In this document: in pieces, positions 8,913-18,508 of the stretch
How positions within the stretch are numbered: the first letter of the stretch is position 1
How the letters are laid out: every line of letters starts with the position of its first letter
Assembly: GCF_022698165.1 (NCBI RefSeq)
Contig: NZ_JALDAY010000007.1
Coordinates: 496,001 to 560,000 of the forward strand
Source of the DNA: Streptomyces cylindrosporus
GTDB taxonomy: Bacteria > Actinomycetota > Actinomycetes > Streptomycetales > Streptomycetaceae
Length of the DNA: 64,000 nucleotides
Direction: 5' to 3'
Made by a program: the position numbers and the translations under genes
Notes under the pieces: model-generated
Database searches by the model: none
What the model was told of the DNA's origin: nothing
The model's input: the letters and a program-made list of their open reading frames with translations, nothing else

Positions 8913-10001
8913 TCAGGCTCCCAGTCCGAGGATTCGGGCGGCGACGATGTTCTTCTGGATCTGTGAGGTGCCGCCCATGACGCTCTGCGCGCGGCTGTAG
9001 AGGTAGGCGTGCAGGAGGTCGGGGTCGCCGGTGCCGCCGACGGCCAGGGCGGCGTGGCCGACGGTCTGTTCCGTCCAGGTCATGAGCAGTTTGTCGAGGG
9101 AGCCCTCGGGGCCGTGCGAGACGCCGTCGAGCTGCTCGGACAGGCGTCGGCGTACGTGCAGGCGCAGCATCTCCGTCTCGACGATCGCCCAGGAGAGTTC
9201 GGGCGGCGGGGTGCCGTCGGTGCGGGCCAGGAGTTCCCGGACGAGTTTGCCGTAGCGGGCGGTGAAGCCGAGGGTGGAGGGTTCGCGTTCGTGGCCGACG
9301 ACCGTCATGGCCAGCGCCCAGCCCTCGCCGGGTGCGCCGACCATCTGGTCGGCGGGTACGGTCGCGCCGTCGAGGACGACCTGCCCGAACTCCTTGGTCA
9401 CCCCGCTCATCATCTTCAACGGCCGCTGTTCGATGCCCGGTTGGTCCATGGCGACGATGAACGCGGAGATGCCCTTGTGGCGGGGGGCGTCCGGGTCGGT
9501 GCGGGCGAGCAGGAGGCACCAGTCGGCGACGTCGGAGTAGCTGGTCCAGATCTTGTGGCCGTGCAGGACGTAGGTGTCGCCGTCGCGGGTGGCGCTGGTG
9601 GTGAGGGAGGCGAGGTCGGAGCCGGCGCCGGGTTCGCTGAAGCCCTGGCACCAGCGTTCGGTGCCGTCGATCATGCCGGGCAGGAAGCGGCGGCGCAGTT
9701 CCTCGCTGCCGTGCCGGCCCAGCCCTTGGACGAGGTAGCCGAGGCTGGGGCGGGCGGGAGCGCCGGCGCGGGCGAGTTCCTCGTCGAGGATGACGTCGTA
9801 GACAGGCGGGAGTTCGTGACCGCCGTACGCCTTGGGCCAGGACAGGCCGAAGAAGCCGGCCGCGTGCAGGGCGCGGTGCCAGTCGCCCTGGCGGGCCCAG
9901 TACTCGTCGCCGGAGGTGGGGAAGGCGCCGGCCTGCTCGGTCAGCCAGCCGCGCAGGCGGTCGCGGAAGGCGGCCTCCTCGGGCGAGTCACGAAAGTCCA
10001 C
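8913..10001 (-). CDS. Acyl-CoA dehydrogenase, large partner of a pair
   Basis: A 362-residue FAD-dependent acyl-CoA dehydrogenase. It has the flavin-binding segment GFSEPGAGSDLASLTT, the middle beta-domain, and C-terminal GGTSQIQKNIVAARILGL. The position of the classical catalytic Glu near this C-terminal motif is Gly, as in many actinobacterial FadE proteins whose base lies elsewhere. It sits next to a shorter paralogue with a 14-base overlap, the arrangement of the alpha2beta2 FadE pairs that act on bulky side chains such as those of sterols. The substrate is therefore likely branched or ring-bearing, by inference. Confidence 0.88.
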   Translation of the reverse strand: MDFRDSPEEAAFRDRLRGWLTEQAGAFPTSGDEYWARQGDWHRALHAAGFFGLSWPKAYGGHELPPVYDVILDEELARAGAPARPSLGYLVQGLGRHGSEELRRRFLPGMIDGTERWCQGFSEPGAGSDLASLTTSATRDGDTYVLHGHKIWTSYSDVADWCLLLARTDPDAPRHKGISAFIVAMDQPGIEQRPLKMMSGVTKEFGQVVLDGATVPADQMVGAPGEGWALAMTVVGHEREPSTLGFTARYGKLVRELLARTDGTPPPELSWAIVETEMLRLHVRRRLSEQLDGVSHGPEGSLDKLLMTWTEQTVGHAALAVGGTGDPDLLHAYLYSRAQSVMGGTSQIQKNIVAARILGLGA

Positions 10002-10881
10002 GGTCGATCTCCTCCAGGCGCACGGGGAACAGCTCGGCGGACGCCAGCGCCCGGCGCAGGCGTACGTGGGCGAGGCACTCCCAGGTGTTGCCGATGCCGC
10101 CGTGCACCTGGACGGCGGTCTCGCAGACGGTGCGGGCGGCTCGGGCGCAGTAGAGCTTGGCGATGCGGGCGGCGTGCAGCGCCTCGTCGGGCGGCAGTTC
10201 GTCGACGGCCCAGGCCGCGTGCCGCAGCACGCTGATCGAGCCCTCGATCAGGGCCAGTCCTTCGGCGAGGAGGTGGGCGACGGCCTGGTAGGAGCCGATG
10301 GTACGGCCGTACTGCTCGCGGATCTTGGCGTAGTCGACGGCGAGGGCATGGGCGCCGCGGGCCGTGCCGAGGAGGTCGGCGGAGGTGGCGACGAGGGCCA
10401 ACGTCCGCCAGCGGACGGCGGCTTCGTCGGTCAGGGTGGCGATCTGCTCCCGGTTGCCGCGCAGTTCGGCGTCGCGGCGGGTCAGGTCGACGCCGGAGGT
10501 GAGCGGGCCGACCTCGGTGGCGAGCACCCGGCCGCCCTCCGGCTCCACCGCCTGCCGCATGCCGCGCGCGTCCCGCGCCGCGCCGGCCACGGCGACGGTC
10601 GCCGAGGAGGCACCCGGGGCCAGGTCGTCGGCGAGCACGGGTCCGAGCAGCGGTACGTCGACCAGTCCGCGCCCGAACTCCTCGACGACCAGGGCCACTT
10701 CGACGCCGGAGGCGCCGTCGGACCGCAGGGCCCGCCAGCCGGTCGCCTCGACCGCCTTCTCCAGCCGCGCGATCCGGTCGGCGTCGTCCAGGTCCAGGAC
10801 GGCACCGGGCCCGAGGTCGTTCGCCAACCGGGCGGCCGCGTCGCGGAGTTGGCGCTGCTCAGCTGTGAGACGTACGTCCAT
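9988..10881 (-). CDS. Acyl-CoA dehydrogenase, short partner of a pair
   Basis: A 297-residue protein with the acyl-CoA dehydrogenase C-terminal helical domain (YAKIREQYGRTIGSYQAVAHLLAEG and VHGGIGNTWECLAHVRLRRA), but a reduced N-terminal and middle region. Typical single-chain enzymes are about 380 residues. Coupled by overlap both to the ligase before it (23 bases) and the longer dehydrogenase after it (14 bases), it probably forms a heteromeric complex with the latter, one chain providing most of the active site. Confidence 0.82.
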   Translation of the reverse strand: MDVRLTAEQRQLRDAAARLANDLGPGAVLDLDDADRIARLEKAVEATGWRALRSDGASGVEVALVVEEFGRGLVDVPLLGPVLADDLAPGASSATVAVAGAARDARGMRQAVEPEGGRVLATEVGPLTSGVDLTRRDAELRGNREQIATLTDEAAVRWRTLALVATSADLLGTARGAHALAVDYAKIREQYGRTIGSYQAVAHLLAEGLALIEGSISVLRHAAWAVDELPPDEALHAARIAKLYCARAARTVCETAVQVHGGIGNTWECLAHVRLRRALASAELFPVRLEEIDRGLS

Positions 10882-12277
10882 CGCGCTCCTTGAGTGCCTG
10901 TTCCTTGAGGACCCGCCGCAGCACCTTCCCCGAGGGCAGGCGCGGGATCCCGCTCACGAACTCGATGTGTCGCGGCCTCTTGTAGGAGGCCAGGCGGCTG
11001 CCGATCAGCTCGATCAGTTCCTCGGCCTCGACGGGCGCGGCCCGCTGCACGGCCGCGATCACGGCCTCGCCGTCGGCGCCGTCGGGGATGCCGAACACCG
11101 CGCAGTCGGCGACCGCCGGATGCCCGTGCAGCACGGCCTCCACCTCGGCGGGGGCGACCTGGAAGGCCCGTACCTTGATCATCTCTTTGGACCGGTCGGT
11201 GAGGTGCACCCAGCCGTCCGCGTCGAGGCTGCCGACGTCGCCGGTGCGGTACCACCCGTCGTGCAGGGCGTCCGCGGTGGCCTCGGCGGGCAGGTACCCG
11301 GCCATCAGGGACTGCGAGCGCACCTCGATCTCACCCGTCTCGCCCGGCCCGAGTTCCTCCCCGGTCTCCAGCGAGACGACGCGCATGCTCACCCCGGGCA
11401 CGGGCCGGCCGGGTGTGTCCAGGCGGGCGCCGTCGAGCGGGTTGCAGGCGATGACGGGCAGCTCGCTGGCTCCGTAGGCGGGCACCCAACCCACTCCCGT
11501 GCGCCGGGTCACCGTCTCGGCGATGCTCGGGGTCACCGGGGTCGCGCCCCACATGATGTAGCGCAGCGAGGAGAGGTCGTAGCGCTCCAGCTTCGGGTGG
11601 GAGGCGATGGCGAGCGCGATCGGGGCGACGGCCATCTCGACGGTGATGCGGTCGAGTTCGATGTGGTGCAGCAGCCGGTCGAGGTCGAAGCGGCGGTGCA
11701 GCCGCAGCCAGGCACCGGCTTCCAGGGCCGTGACGATGTTGAGCAGCCCCAGGATGTGCGAGGGCGGGGTGGCGATCTGGATGCGGTCGGCGGAGGTGAG
11801 ACCGAGAGCGTCCCGCCAGTGGCGTACGGCCGCGGCGAGCGAGCCGTGCGTGTGCCGGACCGCCTTGGGCATGCCGGTGGTGCCGGAGCTGAAGACCAGG
11901 ACGGCGTCGGCCCGCGGGTCGTAGCGGACCTCGTCGCCGCGGCCCGGCTCGATCGGCTCGTCGAGGTGCAGCATCGGCATGAGCCCCCTGAGCACCGGAT
12001 GGTCGCCGATCGCGTGCGCGGGCCGCGTGATCTCCAGGGCGTGCTCCACCTCGCCCCTCCTCCACGCCGGACTGAGCAGTACGACCGCGGCGCCGAGCCG
12101 CCAGACGGCCAGCACCGCGAGCACGAACTCCGGCCGGTTCGACGACATCAGCGCGACCCGGTCCCCCGCCCCGACGCCCCGCCGGGCAAGCCGCCCGGCC
12201 AGGCCGTCGGCGAGTGCCGTCAGCTCCGTCCGGCCGTACTCGCGGTCCTCGAAGACCAGCGCGGCCCGTTCGGTCAT
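10859..12277 (-). CDS. Class I adenylate-forming acyl-CoA ligase
   Basis: A 472-residue AMP-binding enzyme starting at ATG 12277 (upstream GGGCGGG). Motifs in order: VLVFSSGTTGMPKAVRH (ATP loop), YGASELPV, the hinge motif GWYRTGDVGSLDADGWVHLTDRSK, and the catalytic Lys near the end in PRLPSGKVLRRVLKE. It activates a carboxylic acid to its CoA thioester, the entry step of the pathway encoded around it. It is the first gene of the minus-strand operon down to 8132 and is divergent from the reductase gene; the 97-base gap holds a perfect 21-bp palindrome. Confidence 0.9.
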   Translation of the reverse strand: MTERAALVFEDREYGRTELTALADGLAGRLARRGVGAGDRVALMSSNRPEFVLAVLAVWRLGAAVVLLSPAWRRGEVEHALEITRPAHAIGDHPVLRGLMPMLHLDEPIEPGRGDEVRYDPRADAVLVFSSGTTGMPKAVRHTHGSLAAAVRHWRDALGLTSADRIQIATPPSHILGLLNIVTALEAGAWLRLHRRFDLDRLLHHIELDRITVEMAVAPIALAIASHPKLERYDLSSLRYIMWGATPVTPSIAETVTRRTGVGWVPAYGASELPVIACNPLDGARLDTPGRPVPGVSMRVVSLETGEELGPGETGEIEVRSQSLMAGYLPAEATADALHDGWYRTGDVGSLDADGWVHLTDRSKEMIKVRAFQVAPAEVEAVLHGHPAVADCAVFGIPDGADGEAVIAAVQRAAPVEAEELIELIGSRLASYKRPRHIEFVSGIPRLPSGKVLRRVLKEQALKERDGRTSHS

Positions 12278-12314
12278 ATCCCGCCCCCGCCCGTTGAGAG
12301 GGTCCCATCTACTG

Positions 12315-12335
12315 AGCGAGAATAGTATTCTCGCT
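12315..12335. promoter_or_regulatory. 21-bp perfect palindrome, candidate operator
   Basis: Arms AGCGAGAATA and TATTCTCGCT flank a single central G, midway between two divergent pathway genes. The centre reads as TAGTAT on one strand and TACTAT on the other, so a bound repressor would cover -10-like hexamers for both directions. The form suits a TetR-type dimer. Two single GAGAAT half-sites also occur in the other divergent gap of the island (17428-17454). Confidence 0.6.
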
Positions 12336-12374
12336 TTGTTAGAACCTTGATACCAGAGGTAGAGGAGGGCGTCC

Positions 12375-13376
12375 ATGGCGAGCCCCGCCCTGTTCCGGCG
12401 TGCGACCGTCGTCAAGATCGTGGAGGAGACCGCCGACGCCCGGACGTTCGTGCTGGACCCGCACGGCGGGCGATTCACCTACCAGGCAGGGCAGTTCTGC
12501 GTCTTCCGGGTGCGCGTCGACGGCCGGCACCTGCTGCGCTCGTACTCGATGTCCAGCGCCCCGGAGACCGACGCGGAGCTGATGACCACGGTCAAGCGCG
12601 TCCCGGACGGCAAGGTCTCCAACTGGCTGCTCGACCACGTGTCGGAGGGTGACGAGCTCGAACTCACCGAGCCGCGCGGCCTGTTCTGCCTCCGCCCGGC
12701 CGACTCGCCGCTGCTCGGCTTCAGCGGCGGCAGCGGCATCACGCCGATCCTCTCCCTGGCCAAGAGCACGCTGGCCGCCACCGACCGCAGCGTCCGGCTG
12801 CTGTGCGCCGACCGGGACCGCGACGCGGCGATCTTCCGGTCGGTGCTGGAGGACCTGGCCGCGCGGCACCCGGGGCGGCTGACGGTCGTACGGCATCTCG
12901 ATGCCGAGCGGGGATTCCTGGACCCGGCCGCCGTACGGGAGTTCGTCGGCGCGGACGGCGACGGGGACGCGTATGTGTGCGGGCCCGAGCCCTTCATGGA
13001 GCTGGTGGAGTCGGCGCTGCCCGGGCCCGGACGGGTGTTCAGCGAGCGGTTCGGCGGCGATGCGCCCGCGCCCGTGGTGAACGGGAGCAGCGCCCCCGAG
13101 GTCTCCGGCACCGTCACGATCCTGCTCGGCAACAAGCGGGTCTCGGTGCCCAAGCACCCGAACGAGACGCTGCTGCAGAGCGCCCGCCGGGCCGGGCTCA
13201 CCCCGCCGTTCTCCTGCGAGGCGGGCAACTGCGCCAGCTGCATGGCCAAGTTGACCGAGGGCAGCGCCACCATGCGCGTGAACGACGCCCTGACCGAGGA
13301 GGAGGTGGCCGAGGGCTACGTCCTCACCTGCCAGGGCGTCCCGGACGAGGGGTCAGTCACCGTCCACTACGAGTGA
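12375..13376 (+). CDS. FAD/NAD(P)H ferredoxin-type reductase with C-terminal 2Fe-2S domain
   Basis: A 333-residue electron-transfer protein starting at ATG 12375 with AGGAGG upstream. An FAD-binding barrel comes first (RSYSMSSAPETD), then an NAD(P)-binding domain (GFSGGSGITPILSLAKS), then a plant-type 2Fe-2S domain with Cys281, Cys286, Cys289 and Cys319. This order matches KshB, HmpX and PaaE, reductases that feed a two-component oxygenase. No oxygenase or P450 partner is encoded in the window, so its partner is unknown. Its 3' end overlaps the convergent CaiB gene by 24 bases. Confidence 0.9.
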   Translation: MASPALFRRATVVKIVEETADARTFVLDPHGGRFTYQAGQFCVFRVRVDGRHLLRSYSMSSAPETDAELMTTVKRVPDGKVSNWLLDHVSEGDELELTEPRGLFCLRPADSPLLGFSGGSGITPILSLAKSTLAATDRSVRLLCADRDRDAAIFRSVLEDLAARHPGRLTVVRHLDAERGFLDPAAVREFVGADGDGDAYVCGPEPFMELVESALPGPGRVFSERFGGDAPAPVVNGSSAPEVSGTVTILLGNKRVSVPKHPNETLLQSARRAGLTPPFSCEAGNCASCMAKLTEGSATMRVNDALTEEEVAEGYVLTCQGVPDEGSVTVHYE

Positions 13377-14408
13377 GCCGTGCTCGCCCAGGCGCGGCGG
13401 CGGCCGGTACTCGGGCTCGTGTCCGGCGATCCGGACCGGGCCCGCGACCAGCCGGAAGTCACCGGCCCGCACGACCATCTCCGGGGTGGCGTCCAGCGCT
13501 TCGGGCAGGGTGCGCACGGCCGCCGCCGGGACGCCGAGGGGACGCAGGCGCACCTCCCAGCCGCGGGCGGTGTCCGCGGCGAGGGCCCGGGTGACGGCGG
13601 CCAGCACCTCCTCGCGGCGCGCGGCGCGCTCGGCCATCGTCGGGAAGCCGTCGATCCCGGCTTCGGCGGCGAAGCTCTTCCAGAAGCCGTCGTGCGTGAC
13701 GAAGAGCGCCAAGTGCCCTTCCGCCGTGGGGAAGAGCTGGGCGGGCACGTAGTAGGAGTGTGCGCCGTTGGGCATCCGGCGTGGCTCGACCCCGTCGTTG
13801 AGGTAGGCGGCGGCCCGGTAGTTGAGCTGGGCGAGCATCACGTCCCGCAGCGCGACGTCGACCTGACCGCCGCGCCCGGACACGATCTGCGCGAGGAGCC
13901 CCAACGCGGCCGTGAGAGCGGCGGAGTTGTCGACGGACGAGTACCCGGGCAGGGTCGGCGGGCCCTCCGGGTCGCCGGTGAGCGCGGCGACGCCGGTGGC
14001 GGCCTGGATGACGTAGTCGAAGGCCGGGTCGTCACCGCCGTCCAGGCCGTAACCGGTGACGGCGACGCAGACGATCCGCTCGTTGAAGCGGCGCATGCTG
14101 TCGTACGTCAGCCCGAGCCGCCGTATGACCGACGGCTTGAGGTTGACCAGGAGCGCGTGCGCGTCGGCGGCCAACTTCCCCAGTTCCGCCCGCCCTTGCT
14201 CACTGCCGAGGTCCAGGCAGATGCTGCGTTTGTTGCGGTTGATGCTGGCGAAGTAGGCGTCGCCCACCTGGCGGGAGAGGTCGCCGCCCGGTGGTTCGAC
14301 CTTGGTGACCTCGGCGCCGAGGTCGGCGAGGAGCATGGTGGCGAACGGGCCCGCGAGGATGTGGCCGACCTCCAGGACGCGCAGACCGGCGAGGGGGCCC
14401 GCGGTCAC
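13353..14408 (-). CDS. CaiB/BaiF family CoA transferase or acyl-CoA racemase
   Basis: A 351-residue family III CoA-transferase fold. The N-terminus reads PLAGLRVLEVGHILAGPFATMLLADLGAEVTKVEPP, followed by SINRNKRSICLDL, as expected. GTG 14408 overlaps the preceding stop codon by four bases (GTGA). The family includes CoA transferases and 2-methylacyl-CoA racemases; in a branched-chain degradation operon racemisation of a 2-methylacyl-CoA is as likely as CoA transfer. It follows the LLM oxidoreductase in the same operon. Confidence 0.87.
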   Translation of the reverse strand: MTAGPLAGLRVLEVGHILAGPFATMLLADLGAEVTKVEPPGGDLSRQVGDAYFASINRNKRSICLDLGSEQGRAELGKLAADAHALLVNLKPSVIRRLGLTYDSMRRFNERIVCVAVTGYGLDGGDDPAFDYVIQAATGVAALTGDPEGPPTLPGYSSVDNSAALTAALGLLAQIVSGRGGQVDVALRDVMLAQLNYRAAAYLNDGVEPRRMPNGAHSYYVPAQLFPTAEGHLALFVTHDGFWKSFAAEAGIDGFPTMAERAARREEVLAAVTRALAADTARGWEVRLRPLGVPAAAVRTLPEALDATPEMVVRAGDFRLVAGPVRIAGHEPEYRPPPRLGEHGSLVVDGD

Positions 14409-15361
14409 CTGAACTCCGCGGCGAGGTGGGCGATCATCTCGCGGGTGCGGCGCTTGGAGGCGACGAGTTCGTCGCGGCCCTCGCCGATCGGCAGGAGTCG
14501 TACGGACAGGTCGGTGACGCCCGCGTCCGCGAACCGTTCGAAGCGGGCCGCGATGGCCCTCTCGTCGCCCGCCGCGCACAGGTCGCCGATGTCCTCGGCG
14601 TCGCCGTGGTCGAGCAGGCGCTGGTAGTTGGGCGAGATCTCGGCCTCGCCGAGGATCCGGTTGGCGCGTTCGCGGGCCGCGTCGACCTCGGAGGGGCCGC
14701 ACAGGCAGACCGGGATGCCGGCGACGACGCGCGGGGCCGGGCGCCCGGCCGACTCGGCGGCCTTGGTGATGCGCGGGACGACGTGCTCGGCGACGGCGCG
14801 TTCGTCGGCCATCCACAGGATGGTTCCGTCGGCCCGCTCGCCCGCCAGCTGGAGCATGACCGGGCCCAGGGCCGCCAGCAGGACGGGCAGTTGGGCGACG
14901 GGGGCGAGGTCGAGGGGGTTGTGCACGGTGTAGGTGCGGTTCTCGACGTCGATGGGGCCGGGGCCCCGGCGGGCCGCGTCCAGGATGTCGAGGTAGTCGC
15001 GGGTGAGGCCCGCCGGGCGCTCGTAGGGCAGGCCGAGCATGTCCTGGATGATCCAGTGGTGCGAGGGCCCCACGCCCAGCGCCAGCCGTCCGCCCGTCGC
15101 GGCCTGCGCGGACAGCGCCTGGCGGGCGAGGGCGATCGGGTGCTGGGCCTGGAGCGGTACGACGGCGGTACCGAGCTCGATCCGCGAGGTGCGCGCGCCC
15201 ATCAGGGCGACGGCCGTCAACGCGTCGAAGTCCGTGGGTATCTGGGGAATCCAGGCGGTGTCCATGCCCGCCGACTCGGCCCACTCCACGTCCGCGATCA
15301 TCCGTGAGACCTTGCGGGCCGAGTCGCCCCGCTCGGGCCCGATCATGACGCCGATCCGCAC
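14405..15361 (-). CDS. LLM-class (luciferase-like) F420/flavin oxidoreductase
   Basis: A 318-residue TIM-barrel oxidoreductase. The N-terminus MRIGVMIGPERGDSARKVSRMIADVEWAESAGMDTAWIPQ and the segment RIELGTAVVPLQAQHPIALARQALSAQAATGGRLALGVGPSHH mark the F420-dependent LLM group common in actinobacteria. GTG 15361 has GGAGGG upstream. Similar enzymes accompany CaiB and FadE genes in sterol and terpenoid clusters, acting as hydride-transfer enzymes or Baeyer-Villiger-like monooxygenases; the reaction here cannot be told. Confidence 0.87.
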   Translation of the reverse strand: MRIGVMIGPERGDSARKVSRMIADVEWAESAGMDTAWIPQIPTDFDALTAVALMGARTSRIELGTAVVPLQAQHPIALARQALSAQAATGGRLALGVGPSHHWIIQDMLGLPYERPAGLTRDYLDILDAARRGPGPIDVENRTYTVHNPLDLAPVAQLPVLLAALGPVMLQLAGERADGTILWMADERAVAEHVVPRITKAAESAGRPAPRVVAGIPVCLCGPSEVDAARERANRILGEAEISPNYQRLLDHGDAEDIGDLCAAGDERAIAARFERFADAGVTDLSVRLLPIGEGRDELVASKRRTREMIAHLAAEFR

Positions 15362-15375
15362 GTTCCCTCCAGGGG

Positions 15376-15798
15376 TCAGGGTTTCGAAGACTCCGCGCCC
15401 GCGGCGGGCCGGGACGAGGTGAGGGCGCGTACGTCCGCCACCACGACGTCGAGCGGTGTTCCGGTGGGGAACACCGCGGCCGCCCCCGCCTCCTTCAGCC
15501 GGGGCACGTCCGCCGGGGGGATCGTGCCGCCGACGACGACGGTGATGTCACCGGCGTCGGCGGCCCGCAGCCCCTCGACGGTCCGGGCCGTCAGCGCGAG
15601 GTGCGCGCCGGAGAGCATGCTGAGGCCGACCAGCGCCACGTCCTCCTGGACGGCGGTCGCCACGATGTCCTCGACCCGCCTGCGGATGCCGGTGAAGACG
15701 ACCTCGAAGCCGGCGTCGCGCAGCGCCCGCGCCACGATCTTGGCGCCCCGGTCGTGTCCGTCCAGGCCGGGTTTGGCGATCAGGATCCTGGTTCCCAT
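15376..15798 (-). CDS. Acyl-CoA mutase small subunit, cobalamin-binding domain
   Basis: A 140-residue stand-alone B12-binding domain. The DxHxxG motif that supplies the cobalt-ligating His is Asp13-x-His15-x-x-Gly18 (KPGLDGHDRGAK), followed by GLSMLSGAH and VVVGGTIPPADVPRLKEAGAAAVF. It lies 22 bases after the large subunit gene. Split mutases of this type (HcmAB, IcmAB, archaeal-type MCM) assemble as large/small heteromers with adenosylcobalamin between them. Confidence 0.93.
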   Translation of the reverse strand: MGTRILIAKPGLDGHDRGAKIVARALRDAGFEVVFTGIRRRVEDIVATAVQEDVALVGLSMLSGAHLALTARTVEGLRAADAGDITVVVGGTIPPADVPRLKEAGAAAVFPTGTPLDVVVADVRALTSSRPAAGAESSKP

Positions 15799-15820
15799 CA
15801 GAGCACCACCGTCGCCCTCA

Positions 15821-17401
<1,581 letters not shown>

Positions 17402-17470
17402 CGCCGGATACGGTACTTGCGAAAAATGAGAATGCCAATACCAGCAGAGAGAATCGACTACGCTGGGCGA

Positions 17471-18508
17471 ATGGAACGGACCGGCGTCGACGAAGGGCTG
17501 CGGCTGGCTGCCGACGGACGCCCACAGGCCCCGATCCGCCGCCTCGATCTCGACGACTGGCAGGGCGAGGACCCGGCGGCCGCCGCGGAGCAGGTGCGCG
17601 AGTCCCTGTCGCTCACGATCGGGGTGGCGACCCGCCGGCCACCCGAGCGTCTGCGCCCCCTGCTGGACGCCCTCACGCTGACCCTCGCCGGCCCTCAAGT
17701 GGCGCCGGACGAACGGGCGTTGGTGCCTGTGGAAGCCCCGGAGCAGGCGTACGCCACACTGACCCGGGCCGTCGGCCGAAACCCGCGGGCGGCCCTGGCC
17801 CTGGGCCAGCTCCTGCGGCAGACCCCGTCCCTCGGCACCCTCCAGGCACTGGCGGCCGAGGCGGCGGCGTACTCGATGCTGCTCGGCGGAATCGAGTTCG
17901 CGGCCTGGCGGGTCGGCCGAAAGACCACGCCCACCCCGTGCGACCGGCCCCTCGTCCGCGCCGACCGGAACGGCGATCGCCTGTCGATCCTCCTCGACCG
18001 GCCGGAGCGACGGAACGCGTTCAGCTTCCGCATGCGCGAGGAACTGTACGAGGCCCTTGAGCTCGCGCTCCTCGACGACACGATCGACGAGGTCGAACTC
18101 ACCGGTGCCGGGCCGGTGTTCAGCAGCGGCGGCGATCTCGCCGAGTTCGGGAGCGCCCGGGACCTGGTGGCCGCGTACCTGGTCCGTCTGGACCGGGGGC
18201 CGTGGCGGCTGATCCACCGGCTGCGGGACCGGACGACGGTCCGCGTCCAGGGCGCGGCGGTCGGCGCGGGCATCGAGATGGCCGCGTTCGCCGGCCGGGT
18301 GGTCGCCTCGCCGGACGCGTTCTTCCTGCTGCCCGAGGTGGCGATGGGCCTGGTGCCGGGCGCGGGCGGCACGGTGAGCGTGCCGCGGCGGATCGGGCGG
18401 TGGCGGGCGGCCTGGATGATGCTGAGCGGGGCCCGGATCGACGCCACGACCGCGCTCCGGTGGGGGCTGATCGACGAGATCGACGAGCTCGACGACCATG
18501 ACCGGTGA
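17471..18508 (+). CDS. Crotonase-family protein with N-terminal extension
   Basis: A 345-residue protein whose second half (about 155-340) is an enoyl-CoA hydratase/isomerase domain: VRADRNGDRLSILLDRPERRNAFS, FSSGGDLAEFGSA and VQGAAVGAGIEMAAFAGRVVASP. The first ~145 residues are helical and of unknown role, as in actinobacterial crotonases related in plan to DpgC. ATG 17471 is used; in-frame ATGs at 17426 and 17432 would add 13-15 residues. It is divergent from the mutase operon (69-base gap) and overlaps the next gene by 11 bases. Confidence 0.8.
   Translation: MERTGVDEGLRLAADGRPQAPIRRLDLDDWQGEDPAAAAEQVRESLSLTIGVATRRPPERLRPLLDALTLTLAGPQVAPDERALVPVEAPEQAYATLTRAVGRNPRAALALGQLLRQTPSLGTLQALAAEAAAYSMLLGGIEFAAWRVGRKTTPTPCDRPLVRADRNGDRLSILLDRPERRNAFSFRMREELYEALELALLDDTIDEVELTGAGPVFSSGGDLAEFGSARDLVAAYLVRLDRGPWRLIHRLRDRTTVRVQGAAVGAGIEMAAFAGRVVASPDAFFLLPEVAMGLVPGAGGTVSVPRRIGRWRAAWMMLSGARIDATTALRWGLIDEIDELDDHDR

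Noticed and set aside
17426..17470. Upstream ATGs for the extended crotonase
   Set aside because: They have no ribosome site and fall in the promoter region with GAGAAT half-sites; kept only as alternatives.
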